DNA of 64,000 nt from Favolaschia claudopus. Its lineage: Eukaryota > Basidiomycota > Agaricomycetes > Agaricales > Mycenaceae. Below, piece by piece: positions 21,801 to 31,810 of this stretch; within the stretch, counting starts at the first letter, position 1; every line of letters begins with the position of its first letter. The DNA lies in NCBI GenBank assembly GCA_037176885.1, contig JAWWNJ010000170.1, positions 62,001-126,000 on the forward strand. Reading direction: 5' to 3'. Below the pieces are notes generated by a model. It was not told the DNA's origin and made no database searches. It saw nothing but the letters and a program-made list of their open reading frames with translations. Both the position numbers and the translations under genes were made by a program.

Positions 21801-22469
21801 GTTGAAATACCAGGTCGAGTGTTGACGACCGCGGAACTGATAGGGCTAAGAGCCAGAGCTTTAGCAAAGCATGTTGCCCATGTTGAACACATGAGGAAGC
21901 GTGTAGATCATGCTAAAATGGTTCAAGTCCGTAAACTCGAACGGTACAATGAACATACGATTAAAAACTATGATTTCAAACCGGGAGATCTGGTTCTCGT
22001 GCGCCATACTGAAGTAGAGAAATCTCTGAACTCTAAGATGGATCAGAAAGGGAGATACCTTGGCCCAATGGTTGTTATAAGACGTACCAAGAGAGGAGCG
22101 TATATCCTAGCTGAAATGAACGGCGCGCTATTTCATGACAGGATAGCCGCGGGGCGTGTGGTTCCATACTTAGCACGTCGCCGAATGCAACTTCCGCTCA
22201 ACATCCAAAAGTTTATTGATGTATCTACGGAGACACTCGAAAAGCTAGTGGACGATATTCCCGCGGAAGGGGAAAAGACAAAGGAGCGCAGCTCAAAGAA
22301 GATAAAGGATCTAGCCTCCGATAAAGTAAATATAAGGGTAACACCTGAAGACTTCGAAAAGGCTGAGTCCTCAGAATCGGAGACTGGGAACGATGATGAT
22401 GAAGCAGAGTCGGACGATGAGCCAAAAGAGTCGGTTGGTCCTAGACGGTCCAAACACAGGAAGCATTAA
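18798..22469 (+). CDS. pol: Element B Pol: RT, RNase H, integrase
   Basis: The start is taken at ATG 18798 (MGKQRVFATKKYKPV), 29 bases before the previous ORF ends; the frame is open from 18735. Order: RT (LDMFVGYDNRD around residue 213; YIDD around 276), RNase H (VDTSWRAVG around 448; VETDALYIKGML), integrase HHCC finger (HDSLGHRGSY...CDACQNRQ from about 776), catalytic core with DNAGQF Asp at about 901 and NGKIESGH Glu at about 936 (35 apart), GPY/F module (RYLGPMVVIRRT) and an acidic tail ending RRSKHRKH. The first catalytic Asp of integrase, present in element A as HVDVMVMG, is Asn here (HTNVMVMG, residue about 842), which should abolish integration. No chromodomain. The frame is otherwise intact over 1,220 residues. 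Confidence 0.9.
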   Translation: MGKQRVFATKKYKPVAEKIKPILGKVDEKFRIVRNITGDPLKDMPKIETDIPEIHPVGRYTAERMEAFEKTHNTGFLLPEEMKLLHHFMMLHNEHFAWEEDERGQFKHEYFPPVDMPVVPHTPWVCSQIPIPPGHFEEFCRIIKSKLDAGVYEPSNSSYRSPIFAVIKKDGKSLRIVHALERLNEVTIQHSGVPPATEKLAEHFAGRACGASLDMFVGYDNRDLAESSRDYTTFQTPFGALRLVKLPMGWTNSVPVFHEDVCTILRDEMPHVTIPYIDDVPVRGGPTRYETKDGDWERIAANPGIRRFIWEHLDNLNRVVTRMAYAGGTFSGKKLVLCADEFEVVGHICSYRGRIPDPKRVDVINNWGPCDSFTQVKVYLGTVGVLRSFIEGYGDIVAPINELTKKDVPFVWTADCDEAQAKIRERLKNCPALKPLRYDWDSDIVIQVDTSWRAVGIIIYQLDPDDPKKKYFARFASITLGKTEANYSQPKRELYGLMRALEAMYYWIFGARKLVVETDALYIKGMLKNPGMGPNATINRWIEKILMFHFKLKHVPGEKFAPDGLSRRDPFPGDEQFKNSEEGYDQNEPPEDHEDVSAEGPQPLEFEDFKHLIDTRGGYFQSEDEQPEIVDVDAVCMKDFQRDCKSARMTEANLARARREAYSKENKQIPEYILMTEPLIPNLELKWDESKREPYDEEHRSDWMKKRDAKLPLVKEWLADPMQRPAGMNDDAEYRSFMRFASHFFLKGGRMYKKSFGTANQLVVDKEHRMYMMKAAHDSLGHRGSYATRELITLRFWWPGIEADVFWYIASCDACQNRQHTLLKVPPVLTHTPSLFQVIHTNVMVMGQVSNKCGLVVDARDSLSSWLEARPLVRDTAHAIGMFLFEEIICRWGCPKQIVTDNAGQFKKAVEWLKQKYGIPNIQISPYNSQANGKIESGHFQMRQALFKATGKNPSKWFWFFHVMLWSDRVTVRKGLGCSPYFAVTGAHPILPLDIEEATWLVEIPGRVLTTAELIGLRARALAKHVAHVEHMRKRVDHAKMVQVRKLERYNEHTIKNYDFKPGDLVLVRHTEVEKSLNSKMDQKGRYLGPMVVIRRTKRGAYILAEMNGALFHDRIAAGRVVPYLARRRMQLPLNIQKFIDVSTETLEKLVDDIPAEGEKTKERSSKKIKDLASDKVNIRVTPEDFEKAESSESETGNDDDEAESDDEPKESVGPRRSKHRKH

Positions 22470-22525
22470 AGATTGTGGTGGTATGCGCCTCTGTAATCTT
22501 AAATTAGGACTTCTCCACGGAAGGA

Positions 22526-23281
22526 TTAAAATGGGAGATCGTACTTGTCAGGCGATTCGACGGAGTGAATGGAGATGCCAGGAGGAAGGAGCTTGGACAT
22601 ACGAAGCTCGACGAAGCCGAGAGCGGAGTTGTCGTAGCCGTGAAGGATGAGTTCCTTGCGCATATAGGCGAGTTCATGAAGATCATCGATCTTGTTGACC
22701 GCTTTGATGAACTGGGCCTTGCGAGCCTTGATGGAAAACTCATGGTGGTAGGCGAAGGCTTCGTCAAGCTGGTTAAGCATGGTCTCCAGGTCGACGGTGC
22801 TGCGACCGAAGATGATAGCTGAAGGGGAGGATTAGCGAGGAATAAGTCGGGAAATCTATAAATGGACGCACCAGGACCTCCGCGCTTCTCCCAACTTTCG
22901 ATCATCTTGTCCTTGCTGGTGAAGTCGCAAGGATGGAATTGAATAAGACAGTTGTGGCAAGGAGGACCCCAACTAGTCGGAGCGCAAGGCTCGACATTGT
23001 GTTTCTTGGCGCAGCAAGAGCACTGTTCAGTCGGCTGGTGATAAAAATAGATCAGTCGAAGTTGAGAGTAACAAGTACTAAGGACACACCTTATTATCTT
23101 CCATAAGATAGATGGCGGCTTGGAACTTGGGAAGGATCTCGTTGACAGGGACCAGGATGTCGCGTTTGAAGGCTGCGAGAACGGCAGGATCCATTTCACC
23201 GAATGCAAGTTCGTCGGGGCTGACGTAGAGATAATCGTAGTAGTCGTCGTTCTCTTCGTCGTCTAAGCCGTGGATGCTCAT
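22526..23281 (-). CDS. Element B antisense gene B1, six-cysteine zinc-cluster-like protein
   Basis: Three exons. Exon 1 from ATG 23281: acidic N-terminus (MSIHGLDDEENDDYYDYLYV) through IYLMEDNK to a GTGTGT donor. Exon 2 (about 23034-22879): CSCCAKKHNVEPC...CHNCLIQFHPC, spaced C-x2-C-x8-C-x8-C-x2-C-x6-C, a variant of Zn2Cys6. Exon 3 (about 22818-22526): helical tail (MLNQLDEAFAYHHEF, MRKELILHGYDNSAL) ending KYDLPF. Exon structure and position match delta1/delta2 of element A. It converges tail to tail with pol (57-bp gap). The KDZ transposon sits 145 bp upstream, in its promoter region. Role unknown; a zinc-binding regulator is a reasonable guess. Confidence 0.6.
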
Positions 23282-23433
23282 GCAAAAGAGAGAAGAATAT
23301 TATGGGAGGAGACGTTCCTATGAGGCACTGTTTAAATAGTAAACACTGCTGAGGAGATGTTTTGCCTGTGATTATTTGAATCAGATTTTGTATTGATCAT
23401 AAGCGGGACGGCGGAAAGTAAAGGAGTGAGACT

Positions 23434-23790
23434 CACCTATACTGCCCACATAACCCCAGTAATAAGTGTGGTACAACATTGTCCACCTACAACACTAACT
23501 AGTGGCGAAAACCGTGGCGCAGAGCTCCTGTCGATATCTTTCGGAGATCTTTTCAATAACTTTCAGCAAATATATATATTGAGGAGAAGTACAGCTTAGC
23601 TCAATAACTTTGAGTATCTTTCATTAACTTTCAATAACTTTGGGACTTGTAGATGGTCCACAGGCATCTACTGCCCAAAAAGGAAATGTGGTCGTAAAAT
23701 ACCATTAAAATAGTCGTAAAATACATGGAAAATCAGCGAAAAATATAGCGTCTATGGGGCGTGCCAAAAAAGGAAGTATGAGCGGGGGGA
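23434..23790. repeat. KDZ left TIR
   Basis: About 355 bp, inverted copy of 35772-36131, with a few mismatches and length changes in the inner G/C runs. It contains repeated CAATAACTTT/AACTTTCA motifs and a TATATATATT tract that could be transposase binding sites. Confidence 0.9.
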
Positions 23791-23809
23791 GGGAGGGGGG
23801 AGGGTGATG

Positions 23810-26260
23810 CTACTGTACATGTCCACTGGGCTCCCCCCCAGCTGGTGGTGGAGGGAACACATTGTTCTCGGTGGGGGGTTGGTGGAGAGAAGCAGGACGA
23901 AAGCCGGGGGGGCCCTTTTTCTTGCTTCCCTTGACTGTGTTCTTACGAGCAGGGGCTTGGACAGGGTTGCTTTGTCCTTCTTTCTCCCTGTCGTCTCCTC
24001 CACCGGACCCACCCTGGGCACTCGAGCCAGCCGCATCCTCATCACCAGCTGCTATCCCCTCTGTTGCATCCTTCTTCTCCTTCTCTTCCCTCTCTTTCCT
24101 CTCCCTCTCCCTCTTTTTTCTCTCCGCTCTCTGCTCCTCCGCATGCTTCGCCAACCACTGGTTGTCAGCCACCCACTGTTTCTCCCGATCTGCCTTGGCC
24201 TTCATCGCCTCGTCATGTCGAGCCTTCAGGTTGGCAGGACCGGTAAGCTTCTTAGGTACAGCCTTTGGAGCACCCTTGAAGGCGGCAATGGGAGCAGGTC
24301 GACGTGGGTTGGGGGCATTGGAAGGCTTCTTCTTCTTCCTGGTCGACTCCTCCTCCTCCTCCTCGTCCTCCAATACCTCCTTCCGATTCCTCTTCTCCCC
24401 CCGAGGTCCCTCGCTCGACTTCTTCCTCTTCTTCGGAGGCTCTTTCTCCTTCTCAGCCTCCTCATCCTCCTCGTCCTCGTCATCACCGCCCGACTTCCGC
24501 TTTCGGGAAGACTTGGACACGGTCTGACGAGACCTCGTCACACGCACGGCCTTCCCCCCAACATCTTCACTGTCATCTTCCTCTCCACCTGCCCCCCCTG
24601 TGATCCCCCCCCACTCCTCGTCGTCGTCGTCGTCTTCGTCGCTCGCCACCTCCTCCCTGCTCTTCCGCTTCCCTTTCCCCTCCGCCTTCCCTATCGTTCT
24701 TTTGTTCGGCCCCCGACTCTTCCCACTATCCGACCTCTTCTTCCTCCCCTCGGAAACGATCTCCCCGCTGGAAACCTTCTCTTCATACAACGCTCGCCAT
24801 CTCTTCTTCTCCTTCTCGTTCAGAACCTTCCACCGACAGCTTCCATCCTTCAGGGCGTCTCGGAGCTTTCGAATCTTCTCCACGGTGCTGATTTTGTTCG
24901 GAGGGCCCCAGTCAACGTCTTTGGGCCATCCAATCAACTCACAGCCGTACGACAAAACCACGGACTGGATGTATCGCTCATAGTTCATGGCGCATTGCTG
25001 TCGTTTCGATGCGATGACTATATTAAGGGTAAGCAAGACCCTCGAGCTGTCTGAGAAGAAACTTACCCAAGCCGCTCTTGATCATTCGAGTCACCTCCGA
25101 GCACATCGACTTCAAAGTATCAGCGCCAGCTACGATGCATCAGTGCATGGTTCCTTGGAGTCCGATGAAACCACCGACCATCTCCCTTGGCACAAGCCCA
25201 CTGCTCGAACTTCGCATTGAAGTCCATAGGGTCCATCCCGATTACCTCTCGAATAAAGTCCAACGCACCCGCGGACTGAATTATACGGGGGTTCGTAGTG
25301 TCTTGCACATGCCCTTTCGAAAAGAAGGAGAAGCCCTGCATGCCACAGCTTCGGTACAGGTACTGCACCTGGGGAAAGGTCACACTCTGCTCTATCAAAC
25401 GACTGATATCAAGCACCTACCTCGTCATTCATCCTCTCCAGCGAATTCTCCGCCCCAACCTGCGCGGCTTTGTTTGTTGCCCTAGTCCCAGACACTTTCA
25501 GCTCTCGGTGGTCCAAGACACCCTGTATCAAGTCTTTCTTCCTAGCCTCGCTCATGTCGACGAACTCAGGGTCATTCTCATCGAGGGCCCGCTGTCGAAG
25601 TACCTCCAAGGCCACCTTCTCCCCAGGGCGAAGACCTATGGAGAGTCGAAAGGGTCAGCCCTATTTAAGTGTAGTCAATATCGGGAAACACATACCTCGA
25701 TTCAGCTTCTTCCCCAGGTAATGGATTTTAGCCCGAAGCAGAGACGGTTTTCGAGTGCTTTTCCTCCGACCACCCGCTAGCCCTGCTCGCTGGCGAACCA
25801 GTTTCTCCTTGAAGCCGTGCTTAGCAGCCAAGTCTGTGACCGCTATATTATTCGCCTCTTCATGAGCCAAGATATCCTCTTGGAGGGCAGCTGCTCGTCG
25901 CTTTCGATTAGCCCGAGCATCGTTGAGGGTTCGACGCTGCTCAGGCCCTAGCACCCTCTTTACCCGTTTCTGGAGAGGAATGAACCCCTTCCCTGGGTTA
26001 CGCTCCGCCCAAGAGCTAAGGCCACCCGCTGGCAGGTTCTCCTCGTCGGAGTCCGGAGAGAGGTGAGGGATGGGTTTGGTGGTTTTTTTTGACTTGTGTT
26101 GTTTCCCCTCATCTCCAGACTCCTCATCCTCCCAGCCTTCATCGTCTTCCTCTCCATTCAGCACAGGGGGTATCGCGTCGTGTGAGCCACTCGAGAGTCC
26201 GGACGCGTCTTTGTCGTTTGGGTTGCCAGTATTGTTGGGAGTGGATGAAGCAGGAGGCAT
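23810..26260 (-). CDS. KDZ-associated nuclear-type protein, possibly the divergent HMG protein
   Basis: A multi-exon gene from ATG 26260 (MPPASSTPNNTGNPND). Exon 1 is acidic then basic (KRRAAALQEDILAHEEANN; an RKPSLLRAKIHYLGKKLN motif near its end). Short exons near 25640-25420 (ARKKDLIQGVLDHRELK; ATNKAAQVGAENSLERMNDE) and 25390-25165 (GMQGFSFFSKGHVQDTT) follow, then one near 25140-25070 (CSEVTRMIKSGL). The last exon (from about 25026) has MNYERYIQSVVLSYGCELIG and ISTVEKIRKLRDALKDG, followed by a long low-complexity Lys/Glu/Asp/Ser tail ending near the left TIR. Proteins of this type recur beside KDZ transposases in Agaricomycetes, and a divergent HMG domain has been reported for such elements. 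Assigning it here is inference. The tail resembles nuclear chromatin proteins. Confidence 0.65.
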
Positions 26261-26550
26261 AGCACAGTTGAAGGAGACACAGTTGAGTAGACAGAGTCGA
26301 GGTGAGTGCAAAGATAGAGTGGCGAAGACGACAAGTCTTTTGTTTGGTCACAGCACGTGCTTTGGTCACAGCGATCCTTTCCTTCAAAGACAAGACGAAA
26401 ATCATTCATTTCATTCACAGGTCAGGTACAAAAAGAGGAGCACATGGGGACAGGGTATAGTAGAGGAGGGAGGTAGCGCACAAAGCAATGTAGTCAAGAA
26501 AATCAAGAAGAAAAGAAAACGAGTCCGTAATTTCAAGAGCGTCCAAGACG

Positions 26551-28094
26551 TCAAGCATCCGATGTGTCCATGACTTCCACATCCCCCTCCTCCTCCTCAA
26601 CCTCCCCCTGCTGCTGCTGCTGCTGCTCCTCCTCCTGCTGCTGACGTCTACTCTCCACCATCATCTCCAGCATACTCACCATGTCCTCCTCCCCAAGCAC
26701 ATCCACCTCCCCTTCCTCCTCAGCAATCTTCAATGCCTTCCTTGGATCCGTCATAATCTTCCCCTTCCTCGGGTTCCAAAAGAACAGCCCGCCAGCGCTG
26801 GAAGTGACCGACGCCGAACCTGCACGACTTGCCGACGAAATCGACGACAGTCCCCGACCCCCCTTAGAACCACCGCCATGAAGGCGAGAAGAAACGCTGC
26901 TTCCTGCTTTGGAAGACGCCGAAAGCCCCGATGGGCCGGGGGTTGCATTGCGACGAGGTGCAGGGGCATGGGAAGAGGAAGAAGAGGTCGAAGGTGAAGC
27001 CGGAGGGATTGTAGCGACGCTGGGACCAGAGAGGGTGGAAGAGGAGAGGGAAGAGATAGAGGTAATGGAGGGGGACATGGGTGCTGAAGAGCGGAGCCGG
27101 GACAGGGTCGAGTTCTTGTAGGTTGATGCGCGAGTGGTGGTCGGAGTCAAGTCAGAGGAACGGGGAGTGGAGGCCCGCGGTCGTGGAGTCGCTGCCACCT
27201 CAGGAGCAGGGGTAATGGACCCCCGAGGGGCCACCATCTCCTCCACAACCTCAAGCTCGTCGTCGGTGTCATCGCGGAACAACGGGACTTTGGGTGACGA
27301 CGAGTCCCGCTCGAATTTGATGGGTGACGACGAGTCCCGCTCGAATTTGACCGGAGTCGGAGTTCGGAACTTCACCTTCGTCGGGGCCTTGATATATTGT
27401 CGGGAGGGCGGCGTTCGGGGCCCCTCGATGATGGTCGGCTGCCAGTCAGCCGGGGCGTCGGGCCAACCCGTTTTCGACGGCCGGATGTGCGCCATTTTGA
27501 AGTCCCATGTAACGATATCGGTGATGAGGGGCTGGGAGTTCTCCTCGTCAGAGCCCTCGTTCTCGGACCCGGACACAGACTCCCGCCCGAGTTCGGCACT
27601 ACGGATACGAGCGCGGCCCACAGGACCGGTCCGACTGCGGTCCCGCTCTAGCGCGAGCCGCCACACCTCCGCGAGGTCGCAGGTGGTACGGTGGTTGTGA
27701 ATACAATTCACCCGCCACCAGTAACAGGCCTGCGCGATGGTGTTGCACCGAGCAATCTGAAAGGAGCCCCGCTCGGGCAGCGCGGCCTCTGCGCCACTCC
27801 TGAAAGAACGAGAATCAGTAAGGAATTCGGGAACGTCGGCGACAGCACCTACTTGAGAGGGTACGCTCCCGCGTCTGGTCCCGACCTCACGAGCCAAAAG
27901 TAACGACGAGGGGCCCGATCTTGAGCGTCGACGCCGGCCCAGTTCCTACCGGTGATGATGACTCGGGGGAAGCAGAGCGGTCGGCCGTCGCGGTGCTCAA
28001 GAAATTCGTAGGGCTCAAAGTCATCGCGGTCGATTTCCGGCCTCGGCTGCGACTTGGATTTCGCCTTCGACGATATCCTCGAATTCGGAGCCAT
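26551..28094 (-). CDS. Uncharacterised KDZ-borne protein, Ser/Pro/Thr-rich
   Basis: Two exons. Exon 1 from ATG 28094 (MAPNSRISSKAKSKSQPRPE) reaches RRYFWLVRSGPDAGAYPLK at a GTAGGT donor near 27850. Exon 2 starts SGAEAALPERGSFQIARCN after a TTTCAG acceptor near 27798. A possible zinc site CYWWRVNCIHNHRTTC lies just downstream. The rest (about 370 residues) is low complexity: a duplicated VKFERDSSSP-type repeat, Ser/Thr/Pro runs, a short basic GGLFFWNPRKGKIMTDPRKA motif and a poly-Gln/Glu C-terminus. The N-terminal YFWLV...GAYPL pattern faintly recalls RNase H1/viroplasmin-type N-terminal domains, but this is weak. I do not know its function. Confidence 0.55.
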
Positions 28095-29135
28095 GTGGTG
28101 GGGGTCGTCGTCGACAGCAACGAGGACTCAAAGGAGTGGTGCGGAGTAGTCGTCGACGTCGGAAACAACGGCGACGATAGCGGGCGGTGACGACGAAAGA
28201 GAAGAGGAAAGGCGGAAAAGAAGTCACGTGACTGGCACGTGATTTGACACGTGCTGGGGTCGCAGGAGAAAAAGAGACGGCGGGGCGGGGCGGTCGAGAC
28301 GAGGCGAGGGGGAGTTTACGAACGTAAACGTCAAACGTTCGCGAACGTTTGACGAACGTTTGACGGGGCGGGCGGGCGCGGACGCGCGGGCGCGAATGGG
28401 CGCGGGTGAGACGAGGCGGGCGAGCGAGCGAGGCGAGCGAGGCGGGCGGGGGCGAGCGAGCGAAACGGGCAGGCGAGTGGCGCGGGTGGGTGAGCGAGAC
28501 GGGCAGGCGAGTGGCGGGGAACGAGACGGGCGCGCGAGATGACGAGCGAGGCGGGCGGGGTCACGCGAGCGAGACGGGCGCGCGAGTGGCGGGGGCACGA
28601 GACGAACGGGCGAGTGGCGGGGGGAACGAAACGAGCGCGCGAGACGGGGGCGCACTAGACGAGCGCGTGAGTGGCGCGGGTGAGTGGCGCGGGGGTGCGT
28701 AAAGGGGAGCGGGCGGGCGGGCGAGGCGGGCGAGAGGGCGGCGTCCTCAGGAAGTTGAGGGGGTGGGTCGGCGTCGACGTAGCGCCGTCGACTGGGGCTC
28801 AGTTGACGAGATTCGGGTCGACGGCGGGTCGACGGCGGCGGCGGTCAGCGTCGACGACGACGGCGGCGGCGGCGGTTAAAAGACGGTGGCAAGGGGTGGT
28901 GGGTGGGGCTTGAGGCTGGGGTTGCACCGCCGCGACTTTGCACGAGGCGGAGACGCTGTGAGGGGAGAGGGAGGTGGAGGAGAGAGGACAAAGGGATGAA
29001 AATCCCACGAGGCAAACGCGGTCACGTGACCGGCTCGCGCGCTTCTTGTCTTCGTTTCTTCGATTGTTCGTCGATCGCGTCAATTGAACGGTTCTTAAGA
29101 TGGGTCAACGTCTTCTATTGTGACAATTTGGTGTA
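28095..29135. other. Very CpG-rich, low-complexity block in KDZ element
   Basis: From about 28230 to 29060 the sequence is dominated by degenerate repeats of GAGCGAGACGGGCGCGCGAG and GAGTGGCGCGGG. Open frames here are compositional artefacts. It begins upstream of the 28094 gene start and contains a 24-bp palindrome (28330-28353). It could be a promoter/CpG island or a structural subterminal region. Confidence 0.6.
28330..28353. promoter_or_regulatory. 24-bp perfect palindrome
   Basis: Half-site GTCAAACGTTCG followed by its exact complement, with another half copy (GAACGTTTGAC) ending at 28363. It lies about 235 bp upstream of the start of the 28094 gene, at the edge of the CpG block. It suggests a dimeric DNA-binding site. 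Confidence 0.5.
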
Positions 29136-29414
29136 CTAAACTTGGTGAATTAACAGCATTTCATCTGAAATAATCAATTTCGCTTTCTTTCCCGCTAAAT
29201 ATTTTCGTTTGACTTCCAGAAATTGGTCGGTGAGCTGCACCTTGAAATCCTCCCCTCGGGTAGCGACGGTTTGATCGATAAGTTGAACCCCTGCCAAGTC
29301 ACCGTGGCCGATGAATTGCAAAAGAGGAAAATAGAAGTCGGTGAAAGAAGAAATTCCGAACTCGGCGATGTACGTTCTGGGGACTTGAGTCAGGGAGCTG
29401 TTCGGAGGGCCCAC
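29136..29414 (-). CDS. Possible exon of unknown gene
   Basis: An open minus-strand stretch of about 90 codons with ordinary protein composition (RTYIAEFGISSFTDFYF; GHGDLAGVQLIDQTVATRG; LEVKRKYLAGKKAKL), lacking an ATG and ending at a stop at 29136. It could be the last exon of a small gene between the CpG block and the TET/JBP gene. No family recognised and no clear upstream exon found. Confidence 0.25.
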   Translation of the reverse strand: MGPPNSSLTQVPRTYIAEFGISSFTDFYFPLLQFIGHGDLAGVQLIDQTVATRGEDFKVQLTDQFLEVKRKYLAGKKAKLIISDEMLLIHQV

Positions 29415-30123
29415 AATGAATGAAACTCACTGTTGTCGCTTTCTTCTCACCCCGCGGATAAAAAAAACAGATTAGACACTTATCGTAGATGGTCAGTGGG
29501 CTTCTTTCTACCTTTCTCTGTATTTCCTATCCGAAGATTTTCGATCTGCCTTCCGCTCATCTTCTCCGGAGCTGGCTCGATTGGCCCTCATTCTTTCTCT
29601 CCCCTTGGCACGCAAAATCTCAGCATTTCTACATGTGTATCAGAAAATCAGAAGTCCAGAACCCAAGAAGTGGAAAGAACTTGCTTGATTTGGTATTTTC
29701 GGAGAGCGAGACGTCGTTTTCGACGCTCAGCACCGGTCCTCATTAAGATATGGAAAAAAATTGGTAGTGAGTGGGAGGTGGAAAGGAAGAAAGAGGTAGA
29801 TGATGGGCTTCGCCACAGTAACTTACGCTATTCAGCAGCCGAATACCAAAAGCGTGTTCGTGATTGATACAAAATGCATTAGATATCCACAACCGATGAC
29901 TCTTTCGGTACAAAAATTTGGAAACATGTTCGGAGTGCTCTTTCAAACACTTTTGTCAAAAAACAAATCAAGAGCAGGAGTTGACCCCTCCAAAATTTTC
30001 AAAAAGAGGCTTTGTCCGACGTTTCGGACTCATCGGCCGAAGCCTTAGGAAAATGTCGACCAAGTCCTTCAAGGTCATTGTGTATTGAAATTGAGCAAGG
30101 TTAAGCAAAAAAGTAATCGGATT
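29415..30123. other. No gene recognised
   Basis: AT-richer sequence between the TET/JBP gene end and the preceding open frame. I see no supported coding region; a few short open frames are unconvincing. Confidence 0.35.
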
Positions 30124-31810
30124 CTATGGAACTACTCTAAACATGTCTACGCCCGTCTGCCACCTCGTCTTAGCCTCAGCTTTTCGAGCTGCTTTGTCTT
30201 CCGACGTTGCGTTTAGCTCATACGCTGCGTCAGTCTGAAATCCGTTTCGAATCCAGCGAAACAGGCCACCTGCGGTGTACTGGGTGAAAGAGAAACGTTT
30301 CTCGTTAATGCCGACCGGAACGTTTGAGTGTCGGAGAATAGCCGACGGAATCAAGATCGTGGACCCGGGAGGAAATCGGATAATCAGCTTGAGATCCCAT
30401 AGGATAAGGTGCCCACCCTTATCTGGATCATACCATCCGAGGGCGGTGATGGCGCACCATCCCCAAGCGAGATTTCCGAAGTCGAGATGGACTCGAGTGC
30501 TTGCGCGGGGACCTAGATTGAAGGTGCATGCCGCGAACACGCTCCCCAGGAAGGGCCAGTTGAGTGCGGAATTCCATGCCGAAAGCAAGGCAAGCTGGGC
30601 TTGGTAGAATGCGTATAGGGCCGGGGCGAAGAGTCGAAAGAGACCTTGGACTGAATTAGAAGAAAAGAAGCGGAACAAATTTTGAGACTTACAGTTGCTA
30701 AACCCGCTGATCCGTTGGAAGCACTCGTGCTGGAGGAGCTCGTCGCTCACCCGTTCATTCCTAGGGGTGTTGCAGAGTTCTCCGGGAGATACTTGACCGC
30801 CTCCGTACGACACTCCCCGAGAAATGGTGGGGTACGGGGTTTGCTCGTGCGCGCGTCGGTGGGTATACTTCTCCTCGGGAAAAGTCGCGGTGGAGAGAGC
30901 CTTGTCGAGGAGTCGTGAAGCGTCGTCGGTTACCTTTTGCCAGCCCTCGAGGTCCCTGGGTTTGCCGCCCAGAAGTGCGAGAAGTCTTCGATGAGAGTCG
31001 AGGATAGGAATGCTGATTCTACAGCGGATTCAGACACAAAACAAGGTTCGGAAAGATAAGAACATACTCCCCAAGCCAATTGAGATAGCAAAAGTTTTCG
31101 GTACCCGTTAAAGAATCGATTTCTTCCTGAGTATAGAAGGTAGGTCCGAGCCCAGAAGGAAGAGCGGAGGAATCGACGCGGCCCGAGATCGGAGAGTCAG
31201 ATCCATCCTCAGCGAGAAGCTTGCCGATCCACGCCGGCTTGGAGTGCGGGAGGTCGGCGGAGTCGACGTCGACATGAAGGAGATTTTTCTCCGCCTCGGC
31301 ACGACGAGCCCGATGTACCTCCTTGAGGTGAGGTTCATCGGACTCCTCAAGCGCCACCTGCCGCTTCCGTCGACGCCGATCCTTGGACGCGAGTTTCTTG
31401 CGCTCCATCGCGGTCAAGTCCTCCCGGGGCGGGTTTGCTGGCAGGTCACGTGACTTCCAGAAAAAGGGATTCGGGCTCGGTCGAGGGCAGTCGGCGCAGG
31501 AGGGGCTCGAGGAAGGCTCGGAGGAGGGTGCCAGTGACAGGGGGAGTGGTGTGGGAACAATGTCTTCACCTTCATCAAGGATGTTGGTGAGATCTTGGGC
31601 AGTGAGCCGTTCTTGACGACAAGTGGCAACCGAGAAGTATTTCGGAGGTTCCCAGGCGGTGCCGACAGCCAGATCGAAAATAGAAAACTCCTTGCCACTG
31701 CGTAGCGTTCGTCTTGAAAGGCCTGATTCGAATATCGCGTTAATTCTTTTGGAGACAATAAAATGATTTTTATAAGAAAAAGTAGTAAAAAAGAAAAGAG
31801 GGGGGGCCAT
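30124..31810 (-). CDS. TET/JBP-family 2OG-Fe(II) dioxygenase
   Basis: Predicted to oxidise 5-methylpyrimidines in DNA using Fe(II), O2 and 2-oxoglutarate. Three exons are readable: an N-terminal exon (to about 31067) with RRTLRSGKEFSIFDL, a basic KDRRRRKRQ patch and FYTQEEIDSLTGTENF; a middle exon (about 31018-30694) ending CFQRISGFSN; and the catalytic exon (about 30654-30124). The catalytic exon has SVFAACTFNLGP, the HxD motif in TRVHLDFGNL, GGHLILWDLKL, IPSAILRHSNVPV (distal His), KRFSFTQY (Arg for 2-oxoglutarate) and GGLFRW. All expected ligands are present, so I predict activity. The start is uncertain; 31810 is the most upstream plausible ATG, and a TATA-like TATAAAAA lies near 31770. 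It is divergent from the transposase gene, sharing the region 31811-32203. Confidence 0.88.

Noticed and set aside
23804..25054. 416-codon plus-strand open frame
   Set aside because: It is the complement of the low-complexity Lys/Glu-rich exon of the minus-strand KDZ-associated gene; Leu/Pro/Ser composition is an artefact.
28360..28702. Long Arg/Gly/Ala-rich open frames on both strands
   Set aside because: They come from the CpG-rich low-complexity repeats; no splice sites, no starts in context and no domain.
28000..29060. CRISPR-like repeat array
   Set aside because: Repeats are degenerate and contiguous without spacers, and the genome is eukaryotic.
30124..31810. Prolyl hydroxylase or other generic 2OG dioxygenase for the TET/JBP gene
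   Set aside because: The GGHLILWDLKL and AILRHSNVPV context and the linkage with a KDZ transposase fit the fungal TET/JBP family better.
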